Translations under genes and position numbers: made by a program
In this document: positions 48,720 through 57,327 of the stretch, piece after piece
Numbering within the stretch: position 1 is the first letter of the stretch
How the letters are laid out: the number at the start of each line of letters is the position of its first letter
Source: DRYM01 sp964564025
GTDB lineage: Archaea > Thermoproteota > Thermoprotei_A > EX4484-217-1
Assembly (NCBI GenBank): GCA_964564025.1
Contig: CAZLZO010000002.1
Span: 1 to 64,000 of the forward strand
Direction of reading: 5' to 3'
Length of the DNA: 64,000 nucleotides
The notes under the pieces: model-generated
Database searches by the model: none
Told to the model about the DNA's origin: nothing
The model's input: the letters and a program-made list of their open reading frames with translations, nothing else

Positions 48720-50495
48720 ATGGATACTGAGGCTTACGTATCAAAGTATTACTCTAGATTTGTATTTACTTCACCTAAGCTTACTAGCTTAATTGCTGCA
48801 TACGTCCTTTTACTTACTTTATTATGTATTTTGAAAGCTTCTATGGGTTACGTAGCGAGTGTTTTTTACTTAGTTATTGTTGCCTTATTAGTGTCAAATA
48901 TCTTAACATTTATAATGCTTAAAAGAAGTGTTTTAAGGGCTAAAAATTTTTTAAGAAGAGTTCTTGTTCTGCTTAATTTTGTTCTATTACACTTATTAAT
49001 TTTTGAATCGTTATCAGTTATTGTTTTTGGCTTAAAATATCCATTCTTAATCACTTATTGTGGTTATTCCTTTATCCATTATCTTTTAATAAGACCTAAG
49101 CGTAAAGTTTTAGAAAGTATTGTTGAAGCTTCAATTCCTGTAGTAGCATATTATGTGTTGGCGAGTATTTTCGTTAAAGATCTCATATTATTGCCGCTTG
49201 CTTTAGGATCTTTGGTATCAGCTCTTATGGGAGAACTTTATTTTTTAACTTTGAGAAAATATTCGAAAATAGGAGATTTTACCCTTAAATTCTCAGAAGC
49301 TTTCTTGGAACTCTGGTTTGCAAATAACAAGAAGCCTCTTGAGGAAGTATTAGAGAAAAACTCCGTTAATGGTGAAGTTTGGATAAAAGTGTTCACCATA
49401 GTTGATAAGAGTTCAAGAAATGTTAAGGGAATTATAGCATTAACATCTATTCATGCGGGTCCTTTCAGAGATGTTGGTAGTTCCAAAGTTATTGCAAAAC
49501 TACGTGATACATTAAAGAAAATTTACGGAAATGTTCCTGTGGCAATATTTCATACAACAACTACTCATGAAAAGGACTTAGTTTCTTCACGCTATCTTGA
49601 GGAGGCACTTGAAGAGTTGGTGAGAACTTTAAAGGCAAACAACTATGACACCATAGAGGAAATATATGGTTTATTTAACTTATGCATAGATAACCAATGT
49701 GCTTATATAATAGGGTTAGATAAAGTTCCTTTAATTTTGCTTTATAACTCTAAGAACGGTATTGATGATTTACCAACATACCTTAATGATGCATTAGAGA
49801 GAAAAATCCGTAAAATCGAGAAGCTAAAGGATATTTTCTTAATTGAAGCCCATAATTCTAAGCCGGAAGGCGTAAGAAATGTTGCAAAAGAGATGAACTA
49901 TTATAGGAAGCTTATTGAAGAAACATTACCAAAAATATTTCTCAATGATGAGTCCAAAAAATCCCTTAAGATAGGTATAGCAGAGGTAGTGGATGCAGAA
50001 CTTATCGGATGTCGTGATTTATGTTCGCCAATAATAAACGCAATAGCGTTCGAACATAATGGTCGCATATCTGTTCTTATAGTTTATGATGGAAATAATG
50101 CTTTAGAGGATTTTAGAAACATTGTGAAAGATGAAGTTAGGAAACTAAATGAGAACATAGTGTTTGCTGAAATTACTACCACAGATAATCATGAAAAGAC
50201 AGGTTATTTTGGTGGGCAGACATATGTTCCTGTGGGAGCAAGTAAGTGTAGGAGTGTAATTATTAAATTAACCGTTGATGCTGTTAAGAAAGCGTTAAGT
50301 TCCATAAGTGAATGTAAGCTAAAATACTTTAGGGTTAACATTAAAACTAAGATTTTAGGTTCCTTAGGATATAGGGTTTTAGAGGATATAGTGAAAGATC
50401 TTAAAATAACTGTTTCTTTATTTTTTGCCCTAAACTTTTCCTCGTATATTTTAGTTTCTACACCAATAGTTTTTATATATGGAAGTCTTTTCTAA
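48720..50495 (+). CDS. DUF2070 membrane protein
   Basis: 591 aa. About six membrane helices in the first 190 residues, a large soluble domain, then a final hydrophobic pair at the C-terminus. The soluble part has histidine/acid motifs of the kind that bind metal (SIHAGPFRDVGSS, FHTTTTHEKD, TTTDNHEKTGYFGG, YVPVGAS). This matches archaeal DUF2070, function unknown; a metal-dependent hydrolase facing one side of the membrane is possible. Mrp starts within its 3' end (17-bp overlap). Confidence 0.8.
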   Translation: MDTEAYVSKYYSRFVFTSPKLTSLIAAYVLLLTLLCILKASMGYVASVFYLVIVALLVSNILTFIMLKRSVLRAKNFLRRVLVLLNFVLLHLLIFESLSVIVFGLKYPFLITYCGYSFIHYLLIRPKRKVLESIVEASIPVVAYYVLASIFVKDLILLPLALGSLVSALMGELYFLTLRKYSKIGDFTLKFSEAFLELWFANNKKPLEEVLEKNSVNGEVWIKVFTIVDKSSRNVKGIIALTSIHAGPFRDVGSSKVIAKLRDTLKKIYGNVPVAIFHTTTTHEKDLVSSRYLEEALEELVRTLKANNYDTIEEIYGLFNLCIDNQCAYIIGLDKVPLILLYNSKNGIDDLPTYLNDALERKIRKIEKLKDIFLIEAHNSKPEGVRNVAKEMNYYRKLIEETLPKIFLNDESKKSLKIGIAEVVDAELIGCRDLCSPIINAIAFEHNGRISVLIVYDGNNALEDFRNIVKDEVRKLNENIVFAEITTTDNHEKTGYFGGQTYVPVGASKCRSVIIKLTVDAVKKALSSISECKLKYFRVNIKTKILGSLGYRVLEDIVKDLKITVSLFFALNFSSYILVSTPIVFIYGSLF

Positions 50496-51372
50496 CATTG
50501 TTAAGGAAATACAGAGGTCACTTATGATGAGTTCTCAAGGGTTGAGAAACCTTAGGGTTCCAAGTTTTATTGAGAAGCAGAAAGAACTTATCCTTAGACG
50601 CTTTAAGAAAATAAAGTATAAAATACTTATAGGTAGCGGTAAGGGAGGTGTAGGAAAAAGTTTTATCGCTGCAAACTTAGCTGTAGCCTTGACTATGTTT
50701 GGAAAGAAGGTTGGGATACTTGACGCGGACTTTCATGGCCCTGATATCCCTAAAATTCTCGGCTTAAGGGGTACTCCTCTTTTAGCAAGTCCTCAGGGAA
50801 TAATACCTGTTACTTCAAGGGATGGTATAAAGGTAGTGTCATTAGACTTCATGCTTCCAGATGATGAAACGCCTATTATATGGAGAGGTCCTTTAAAAAT
50901 TTCTGCTATAAGGCAGTTGTTAGGAGAGGTTAACTGGGGGGAACTTGATTATTTCATTGTTGATTTACCTCCAGGTACAGGTGATGAACCTTTAAGCGTT
51001 GCTCAGGAAATGCCTAATCCCTCAGGGATAATTCTAGTAACTCTTCCATCAGAAGTTTCCTTACTTGATGTTAAACGAGCTGCGGGTTTCGCAAAGAAAC
51101 TTAACCTCCCGATTTTAGGTATTGTGGAAAACATGAGTTATTATAAATGTCCTAAGTGTGGTCATGTAGACTATGTTTTCGGTAAAGGCGGAGGAGAATT
51201 CTTAGCTAAACACTTAAATGTTGATCTCCTCGGCAAAATACCGTTAAGTTCAAAGATAGCTGAAGCAAATGATAAAGGCATTCCTTTTGTGAAAGCTTAC
51301 GCTAATGAAGAAGGCGCTAAGGAAATTCTTAAAATAGCCGAAAAAATAGTTAAGAAGTTAGAGGAGAGTTGA
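50479..51372 (+). CDS. Mrp/Nbp35-type P-loop ATPase (iron-sulfur carrier)
   Basis: 297 aa. Deviant Walker A GSGKGGVGKSFIAANLA (about 53-69), ILDADFHGPDIPK and DLPPGTGDEPLSVAQ switch regions, and the CxxC cluster site YYKCPKCGH. ApbC/Nbp35 proteins dimerise round a [4Fe-4S] cluster and hand it to target proteins; archaea use them instead of ISC carriers. Coupled by overlap to the DUF2070 gene. Confidence 0.95.
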   Translation: MEVFSNIVKEIQRSLMMSSQGLRNLRVPSFIEKQKELILRRFKKIKYKILIGSGKGGVGKSFIAANLAVALTMFGKKVGILDADFHGPDIPKILGLRGTPLLASPQGIIPVTSRDGIKVVSLDFMLPDDETPIIWRGPLKISAIRQLLGEVNWGELDYFIVDLPPGTGDEPLSVAQEMPNPSGIILVTLPSEVSLLDVKRAAGFAKKLNLPILGIVENMSYYKCPKCGHVDYVFGKGGGEFLAKHLNVDLLGKIPLSSKIAEANDKGIPFVKAYANEEGAKEILKIAEKIVKKLEES

Positions 51373-51428
51373 TGATAGGACCACGAAATGACCTATAAGG
51401 GATGATGACCAGGCTAAACACTGATCTC
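51364..51428 (+). ncRNA. Box C/D sRNA candidate 10 (tRNA D-arm guide), overlapping the mrp stop
   Basis: Closing stem GAGA (51364-51367)/TCTC (51425-51428), C box TTGATGA (51369-51375), 12-nt guide TAGGACCACGAA, D'-like ATGA (51388-51391), C' ATGATGA (51402-51408), 12-nt guide CCAGGCTAAACA, D box CTGA (51421-51424). The second guide complements UGUUUAGCCUGG, which reads as a tRNA D-arm (A14-G15 ... G18-G19), with U13 at the methylation position. The mrp stop codon lies inside the C box region. Confidence 0.82.
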
Positions 51429-51461
51429 AAAATAAATAACCATTAGGAGGCGAGTAATTTA

Positions 51462-51971
51462 TTGAGTAAAAAGGTATTAATAATATCATTTGATGACGTA
51501 GAGGATATAGAACTACTATACCCTTACTATAGACTTATTGAAGAAGGATACGAAGTTCATATAGCATCAAAAAATAGAGGCGTTATAAAAGGTAAACATG
51601 GGTACGAAATGAGAGTTGATCTAGCATTTGACGAAGTAAACCCTGAGGAATACGATGGATTAATAATTCCAGGAGGCAGAGCACCTGAGAAAATACGAAT
51701 AATACCTAAGGTTATAAGTATTGTTAGACACTTCTTTGAAAACGATAAACCTATTGCTGCAATATGTCATGGACCTCAAGTTCTTATCTCAGCTGGTGTT
51801 ATTAAGGGCAAAAAGGTGACGTCCTATATAGGTATAAGGGACGACATCATTGCTGCAGGAGGTCTTTATGAAAATAAAGAAGTTGTTGTTGACGGATATT
51901 TAATAACGTCAAGGCATCCTCCTGATTTACCAGCGTTTATGAGAGAATTTCTTAAGCTACTTAAGAAGTAA
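51462..51971 (+). CDS. PfpI/DJ-1 family protein
   Basis: 169 aa, TTG start preceded by GGAGG. The DJ-1/PfpI fold is complete: catalytic cysteine in AAICHGPQVLIS (about Cys105), a preceding acidic residue in DVEDIELLYP, and the loop IPGGRAPEKIR. Family members are hexameric peptidases, glyoxalases or protein deglycases. 14 bp before the DUF89 frame, so likely one operon. Confidence 0.92.
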   Translation: MSKKVLIISFDDVEDIELLYPYYRLIEEGYEVHIASKNRGVIKGKHGYEMRVDLAFDEVNPEEYDGLIIPGGRAPEKIRIIPKVISIVRHFFENDKPIAAICHGPQVLISAGVIKGKKVTSYIGIRDDIIAAGGLYENKEVVVDGYLITSRHPPDLPAFMREFLKLLKK

Positions 51972-52000
51972 ATGAATTATTTTTCTTGGTGGCTTTTGTA

Positions 52001-52885
52001 ATGATTTTTGTAGATGCTCAATGTATTCCATGCATACTGCATGTTAGGGCTAGAGAGATTGCTAATTTTATTAGGGATAGGAGAATTAGAGTTAAACTGA
52101 TAAGTGAATTAGCTGCATTGGTAGCTAATGAGGCGTTAAAGGATACCAACATTACCAAAATAGCTACATTAACTTTTAGACGCCTTAAAGAGGCTATTGA
52201 AAATAATGACCCTTACGATAGAGTTAAGAGGGAAGCTAATTTTCTCGCTGAAAAAGCACTTAAAGACTTGAATTCGGAATATCTCAACGACATAAAGTTT
52301 TTAATTAAGCTTGCTGCTGTAGGAAATTCAATAGACTTCGGTGTCTTGGGATACGAATTTGACACTGGAAATATTCTTAATGAAGTTAAGAAAGCTGTTT
52401 TTAAGATAGACGATACTGATAAGCTTCTAGAAATATTGAAAAGCGTAAGAATAATCATTTATTTACTTGATAATGCAGGTGAAGCCGTTTTTGATAGGGA
52501 ACTTATTAGAGCTATTTCTAAAAACTATGTAAACGCCGTAACTTATGTTGTGGCTAAATCAGGAAGCTTCCAAAACGATATAACTTATGAGGAAGCTAGG
52601 GAGCTAAGATTTTCCGATATTGGAAAAAATGTTAGATTAATAGAAACAGGTACTGATGCTTCCACTATTTTCCTAGACGAAATAAATCCAGAACTCCGTG
52701 AGGTAGTGGAGGAAGCTGATTTAATAATATCTAAGGGTATGGCTCATTATGAATATTTAGCTTCAAAAGATTTTCCACTTAAGAAAAATATGGTATTCAT
52801 TCTTAGAGCTAAGTGCTCAGTTATAGCATCCTCCTTAAATGTAGGTTTAGGCGAATATGTTATTAAATTCGTTAGGAGTAAGTAA
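52001..52885 (+). CDS. DUF89 (ARMT1-like) damage-control phosphatase
   Basis: 294 aa from ATG 52001; GGTGG upstream supports it over the earlier TTG. Motifs of subfamily I DUF89: AQCIPCILHVRAREI with the paired cysteines, VGNSIDFGV, YLLDNAGEAVFDRELI and ISKGMAHYEYLA. These metal-dependent phosphatases remove damaged or over-reactive sugar phosphates such as fructose 1-phosphate. Sits with PfpI in what could be a metabolite-repair pair. Confidence 0.9.
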   Translation: MIFVDAQCIPCILHVRAREIANFIRDRRIRVKLISELAALVANEALKDTNITKIATLTFRRLKEAIENNDPYDRVKREANFLAEKALKDLNSEYLNDIKFLIKLAAVGNSIDFGVLGYEFDTGNILNEVKKAVFKIDDTDKLLEILKSVRIIIYLLDNAGEAVFDRELIRAISKNYVNAVTYVVAKSGSFQNDITYEEARELRFSDIGKNVRLIETGTDASTIFLDEINPELREVVEEADLIISKGMAHYEYLASKDFPLKKNMVFILRAKCSVIASSLNVGLGEYVIKFVRSK

Positions 52886-52980
52886 TTATTAGAGAGAAGT
52901 TTTGTCGAATAGATAAAAATGACGAGGTCTTCACTAAGCTGGATATTTAAAACTTACCTGTGTTCAACGGGTGATGTGAG

Positions 52981-53397
52981 TTGAAAATATCGGAAATAGC
53001 CAAAATAGACAGTAAAGGAAGAATAACCATACCTTTAATCATGAGGGAATCTTTAGGTCTTTTAGAGGGAATGTATGTTCTTTTACTTGCAGATACAGAG
53101 TCTAGAGAGATAATTCTCACCCCTGTGCTTCCTCCATCAGCTGAACTCTTAGAGCTAAAGGTTGAAATAAAGGATGAACCAGGAGCCTTAGCTAAGGTAG
53201 CTACGAAGCTTGCAGATTTAAAAATAGACATGGTAACCAATAGATGTGCCACAGTAAAAAGAGGTGAAACCGCCGAGTGTTTAATAATAGTCGATGTTTC
53301 AAAGGCTTTAATAAGAGAGGCAAGCAAGCTAAAAATTGCCCTTAATGAAGTACCTGTAGTAAAATATGTGGAAATAAGAAAACTTATGAAGAAATAG
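52981..53397 (+). CDS. AbrB-type DNA-binding protein fused to an ACT domain
   Basis: 138 aa, TTG start behind GGTGA. Residues 1-45 form a swapped-hairpin AbrB/SpoVT domain (AKIDSKGRITIPLIMRESLGLLEGMYVLLL); residues 55-135 form an ACT-like ligand domain (LKVEIKDEPGALAKVATKLADLKIDMV). The design suggests a ligand-gated regulator, perhaps sensing an amino acid. It is 13 bp before the metallo-beta-lactamase gene. Confidence 0.85.
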   Translation: MKISEIAKIDSKGRITIPLIMRESLGLLEGMYVLLLADTESREIILTPVLPPSAELLELKVEIKDEPGALAKVATKLADLKIDMVTNRCATVKRGETAECLIIVDVSKALIREASKLKIALNEVPVVKYVEIRKLMKK

Positions 53398-53410
53398 GGT
53401 TGCCTAAAAA

Positions 53411-54106
53411 TTGCCTATAATAGGAATATCTCGTGGAATATATTTAGTAGGAGGTCAGCAACTCTCTCACCCCTTAGATGCCAACGTCTATTTGATACTA
53501 AGAGATAGAAGTAGAGGCGTGTTAGTGGATTCAGGTATAGGATTAGGTTACGAAAATGTTTTAAGAAATATCCTAGAATTAGGTGTTATTCCCTCGAAAA
53601 ACATAGAGTATGTAGTATTAACACACTGCCATGCGAGGCATTCCGGTGGAGCCAGTAAACTATATTATAGAATAGGTTTGAAAACAATAGCTCATGAGCC
53701 GGATTCCACCTATATACGTATAGGTGATGAGGAAAAGACTTTAGCGAGAAAGTATGGATTACACTATAGTCCATCGCCAATAACAGTTAATTTAAGAAGA
53801 AGCGTTGAAACTATGTCAATAAATGGTGTATATTTTGAGCTTATACATACACCAGGGCATACCTTAGGATCGTTATCTATTTATTTCGAGCTTAATGGAA
53901 GGAAAATAATGATCATTGGTGATGCATTAGGTCCATTAAGTAGGAAATGGGATTCTGATGAGAAATTATGGAGGAAAAGTTTAGAGAAAATATTTTCATA
54001 CGATTTTGAACTACTTTTAACCGGACACGACTACATTAGAAATGGAGGAAAAGCAATTATAGAAAAAGCCTTAGAGTTAGGGCCTGTATGGATTAAAAAT
54101 TTTTAA
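53411..54106 (+). CDS. Metallo-beta-lactamase-fold protein with altered HxHxDH motif
   Basis: 231 aa, TTG start. The fold's landmarks are present: VLTHCHARHSGG, HTPGHTLGSLS, GDALGP and the late LLTGHD. But the usual HxHxDH reads HCHARH, with Arg in place of the metal-binding Asp, so the second metal site should be weakened or lost. It could use one metal or have a changed reaction. Glyoxalase II-like overall. Cotranscribed with the AbrB-ACT gene. Confidence 0.85.
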   Translation: MPIIGISRGIYLVGGQQLSHPLDANVYLILRDRSRGVLVDSGIGLGYENVLRNILELGVIPSKNIEYVVLTHCHARHSGGASKLYYRIGLKTIAHEPDSTYIRIGDEEKTLARKYGLHYSPSPITVNLRRSVETMSINGVYFELIHTPGHTLGSLSIYFELNGRKIMIIGDALGPLSRKWDSDEKLWRKSLEKIFSYDFELLLTGHDYIRNGGKAIIEKALELGPVWIKNF

Positions 54107-54757
54107 TTAATATGGAACTATTACAAAGTATGGTATGAATCGCCTTATGAAAGTGTACGCGTTCCTATAGATGCTGCCTTTCCTTTCGGTTGAAACTAGA
54201 TCTATATGGCCCATTTTCCAAAGATAAGTGAGTGCTACCATATACATGCTCCTATATTTTTCCATTAAATAACCCGCATTAACTTCTTCCTTGAAGAATT
54301 TTTTGACAAAAACTTCGCTTCTTAATCTAAGCTCTAGTTTATCTATGTTTTCCCTTATAAACCTACAAGCACTTGAAATAGTATATTCGCTCCTATGGAT
54401 AGCCGCTCTCGTTATAGGGTCAAAGTAGTAGTTAACATTTTTTATTGTATACGGAAAACTCCTGCAAATCAGTGGTTTATATGTGCGATGTATTTTACAC
54501 TTATTATCCCTACTTAAAAACGGGCACTCGCCTTTCTCATTAAGTTGCATATGATATGTAAGAACAATGTTAGTGTTACTTAAACTATCATGGACCGTGT
54601 AGCCTCTAGTGAACTCTATTTTTATATTCAATTTCTTCGCTAGATTTTCGATTAATAATCTCTCATGAGGAAGTAACGATATAGGGCTTGCTCTGCAACA
54701 ATCTCCGCACATAAGACATGTAAAATAGTTAGGATTACTACTTGCTATTTCGAACAC
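54107..54757 (-). CDS. YkgJ-family cysteine cluster protein
   Basis: 216 aa. The YkgJ zinc/iron-chelating motif is clear: CLMCGDCCRASPISLLPHE near the N-terminus, then CPFLSRDNKCKIHRTYKPLICRSFPY split across residues 77-102. The C-terminal 100 residues are helical. Family members bind Fe-S or zinc; function is mostly unknown. Convergent with the metallo-beta-lactamase gene without a gap. Confidence 0.88.
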   Translation of the reverse strand: MFEIASSNPNYFTCLMCGDCCRASPISLLPHERLLIENLAKKLNIKIEFTRGYTVHDSLSNTNIVLTYHMQLNEKGECPFLSRDNKCKIHRTYKPLICRSFPYTIKNVNYYFDPITRAAIHRSEYTISSACRFIRENIDKLELRLRSEVFVKKFFKEEVNAGYLMEKYRSMYMVALTYLWKMGHIDLVSTERKGSIYRNAYTFIRRFIPYFVIVPY

Positions 54758-54860
54758 CTTATTTCTTTTGGGTGTTCAGTTTTTCTGAATACAAACTATT
54801 ATAGCAATCATTAGGTAAATGCTTAATAAACTTAATGTAGCATTTTATTTAGAGAACACT

Positions 54861-55643
54861 ATGGTGGCTAAATTGATAGTAAAAGTTGGATGCTGCGGCT
54901 TTCCAGTTTCTAGAAGCAAATATTTTAAAACACATAACATAGTTGAGATTCAGCAAACATTCTATAAGCCTCCCTCCATAGAAACACTGAGGAGATGGCG
55001 CAGTGAGGCTCCGGGGACTTTTGAATTCACAATTAAGGCTTGGCAGCTAATTACGCATTCTCCAAAGAGTCCTACATGGAGGAAAGCGGGAATAAGGGTG
55101 AAGAGAAGCGGAAACTACGGTTTCCTTAAACCAACCCCAGAGAATTTTAAGGCATGGGAAAAAATGGTTGAAATAGCGGAAATTCTAAAATCAACCATTA
55201 TTATTGTTCAGACCCCTCCGTCGTTTAAGGTATCGGATGTTAACATTAAAAATGCGCTTGAATTCTTCAGTAACGCTAAGTCCATTGCAAAAAACATAGA
55301 AGTTGCTTGGGAACCTAGAGGAGACTGGATTAAAAAAGTAGAGAGTGTTAAAGCTATAGTTTTAAAAACCGAAATTATTCACTGTGTTGATCCATTCGTT
55401 ATAGACCCTGCTTATGTGAGCAACATAGTTTATTTGAGATTACATGGTAGAAATGGTAAATGGCCAAATTATAAGTATAGGTATGGAGAAGAGGACTTTA
55501 ACTTCTTAATTTCAAAGTTAAGAAACTACGTTGAAAAGGGTGCTAATGTAATATATGTTATGTTTAACAATATTTTCATGTACAATGATTCTTTAAGCTT
55601 TAAAAATAAATGTAATATTAAGTTTAAAGGGCTATGCGCATGA
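54861..55643 (+). CDS. DUF72 family protein
   Basis: 260 aa from ATG 54861 (TTG/ATG starts upstream to 54819 are in frame but add a non-conserved stretch). DUF72 landmarks: IVKVGCCGFPVSRSKYF, IVEIQQTFYKPP, FEFTIKAWQLITHSPKSPTW, IIVQTPPSFK, VYLRLHGRNGKW. A TIM-barrel protein of unknown reaction, common in thermophiles. It overlaps the next gene by 10 bp. Confidence 0.9.
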   Translation: MVAKLIVKVGCCGFPVSRSKYFKTHNIVEIQQTFYKPPSIETLRRWRSEAPGTFEFTIKAWQLITHSPKSPTWRKAGIRVKRSGNYGFLKPTPENFKAWEKMVEIAEILKSTIIIVQTPPSFKVSDVNIKNALEFFSNAKSIAKNIEVAWEPRGDWIKKVESVKAIVLKTEIIHCVDPFVIDPAYVSNIVYLRLHGRNGKWPNYKYRYGEEDFNFLISKLRNYVEKGANVIYVMFNNIFMYNDSLSFKNKCNIKFKGLCA

Positions 55644-55888
55644 GATTTATTAGAATAGTCAGGGCTGTTATTCCAGTAGCTTTAATAATGATTATTGCTT
55701 GGCTTGGCATGCTTGGTGTACTATATGTTGTAAATAGCTTAATAACGTATTTTCCCTCCGGAGGGAGTCCTTTAGAGAAATTAGTAACTAGTTTAGTTAG
55801 ATTAATATTATCAGCTACTATAGCATTCCTATGGCTTCTCCTATGGTTCTTTTTAATAGTTAAATACAGGGAGAAAGTGCTAAAATGA
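55634..55888 (+). CDS. Small two-helix membrane protein
   Basis: 84 aa with a basic N-terminus and two hydrophobic helices (VIPVALIMIIAWLGMLGVLYVV; LILSATIAFLWLLLWFFLIV). Located between DUF72 and the glycosyltransferase with overlaps at both ends (10 and 4 bp), so it is translationally coupled. Probably an accessory subunit of the membrane glycosyltransferase. Family not recognised. Confidence 0.75.
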   Translation: MRMRFIRIVRAVIPVALIMIIAWLGMLGVLYVVNSLITYFPSGGSPLEKLVTSLVRLILSATIAFLWLLLWFFLIVKYREKVLK

Positions 55889-57300
55889 ATACCATAACGT
55901 ATTCGTTAATAATGATAGTAGTGCTAATGTTAATGACAGGCATACTTCTACCTTTGATTTTCCAAATGACGTACTATATGGTGAGAGGAAGACGTAAACT
56001 GTGCTCTTCAAATATTGCTGCAGAGACTTATCCTGAAATTACTATAATAGTTCCTATACGTAATGAGAATCTAGACACTATCTTAGGCCTTATAGACAAC
56101 ATTTTGAAACTAAATTATCCTAAGGAATACTTTGAGGTCATCATAGTAAGTGATGATGAGAGAAGATACTTTGAAATTATCAGAGAAGCAGTGTTTAAGA
56201 AAATAAGGAACAAAAATGTTAAGCTATCTATTGTTCGAAGACCTGTTAATGTTGGGTATAAAGCTGGAGCATTAAATTATGCTTTGAAATTTTCTAAGGG
56301 AGAATACATCGTTGTACTAGATGCGGATTCTAGATTTAGTAGTGATTACTTAGTTAAACTTGTTAAAGTAGTAAGTGAGAGTAAATGCGATGCAGTGATG
56401 AGCAAGTGGGTGCCTTCAAATATAAACAATTCATTACTAAGCGAAGCTTTGGGGTACGTTAAGAAATTTGTTGTTGAAACCCTTTTTAAAAGGAGGTTTA
56501 TGAGCTTAGGATACTGTAGCATCGCTGGCTCAGGCTTTATCATTAAGAAAAATGTTCTCTTTAAACTCGGGGGATTCAATGAAAAATCTATACTTGAAGA
56601 CGTTGAGCTAGGTTTAAAAATGTTAATTTCAGGGCTAAAAGTATGTTTTTGCGAAAGTGTATCAACGTACTTGGAAGTGCCTTCAACTTTTTACGCTTAT
56701 AAGATTCAGCAGGAAAGGTGGGCCTATGGTTCATCACAGCTTTTAAGAGAGTATTTTACTAAGATCCTTAGATCTAAGATGAGTTTTCTTAAGAAAATCG
56801 AGAACTTAACATATCTTTCACAGTATCTTTCACCATTCTTTCTCATAATGCTTAATGTTCTTATTTTGCTGTTAACTTTCATGTTAGAAAAGGACATTAT
56901 ATCCTATGTGTTTAATTATGCATTTGCTCTTTGGCTCCTTGTTTCGGGTTCTTACGCTTTAATATTCACTAAGTATTTTAAAGGAAAAATGGGATATTTT
57001 AGAACCTTAAGAATTCTTGGAAGAACTGCTGGTTTAACCTTCATGTTGGCTCCATTACTTGCTTTTTCTGTAATTAAGGGATTATTTAATTTACCTTTTA
57101 AATGGCATGTAACACCTAAGGGCTTATGTATGGTTTCTAGAGAAAAATATGTTTATGAAATCTCTTTCTTATTCATCTTCTTCCTCTTAACTATGCTCGT
57201 AGCTTACATTTACGGCTACGCTACGGTTACTTTATGGTATATTTTACAGCTATCTTCAATAATTTACTCGGTAAACATGTTATTTAGAGGAAAAGTATAA
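55885..57300 (+). CDS. Membrane family 2 glycosyltransferase (processive type)
   Basis: 471 aa. One N-terminal membrane helix, then a GT-A domain with TIIVPIRNE, the DxD-type VLDADS (about 146-151), LEDVELG (catalytic base region, about 238) and QQERW (276-280), the D,D,D,QxxRW-like signature of cellulose/hyaluronan-type synthases. At least four membrane helices follow. It would extend or secrete a polysaccharide or glycolipid; the sugar is unknown. Confidence 0.9.
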   Translation: MNTITYSLIMIVVLMLMTGILLPLIFQMTYYMVRGRRKLCSSNIAAETYPEITIIVPIRNENLDTILGLIDNILKLNYPKEYFEVIIVSDDERRYFEIIREAVFKKIRNKNVKLSIVRRPVNVGYKAGALNYALKFSKGEYIVVLDADSRFSSDYLVKLVKVVSESKCDAVMSKWVPSNINNSLLSEALGYVKKFVVETLFKRRFMSLGYCSIAGSGFIIKKNVLFKLGGFNEKSILEDVELGLKMLISGLKVCFCESVSTYLEVPSTFYAYKIQQERWAYGSSQLLREYFTKILRSKMSFLKKIENLTYLSQYLSPFFLIMLNVLILLLTFMLEKDIISYVFNYAFALWLLVSGSYALIFTKYFKGKMGYFRTLRILGRTAGLTFMLAPLLAFSVIKGLFNLPFKWHVTPKGLCMVSREKYVYEISFLFIFFLLTMLVAYIYGYATVTLWYILQLSSIIYSVNMLFRGKV

Positions 57301-57327
57301 GAAAGAGCATAGAGTAACCTACATAAC

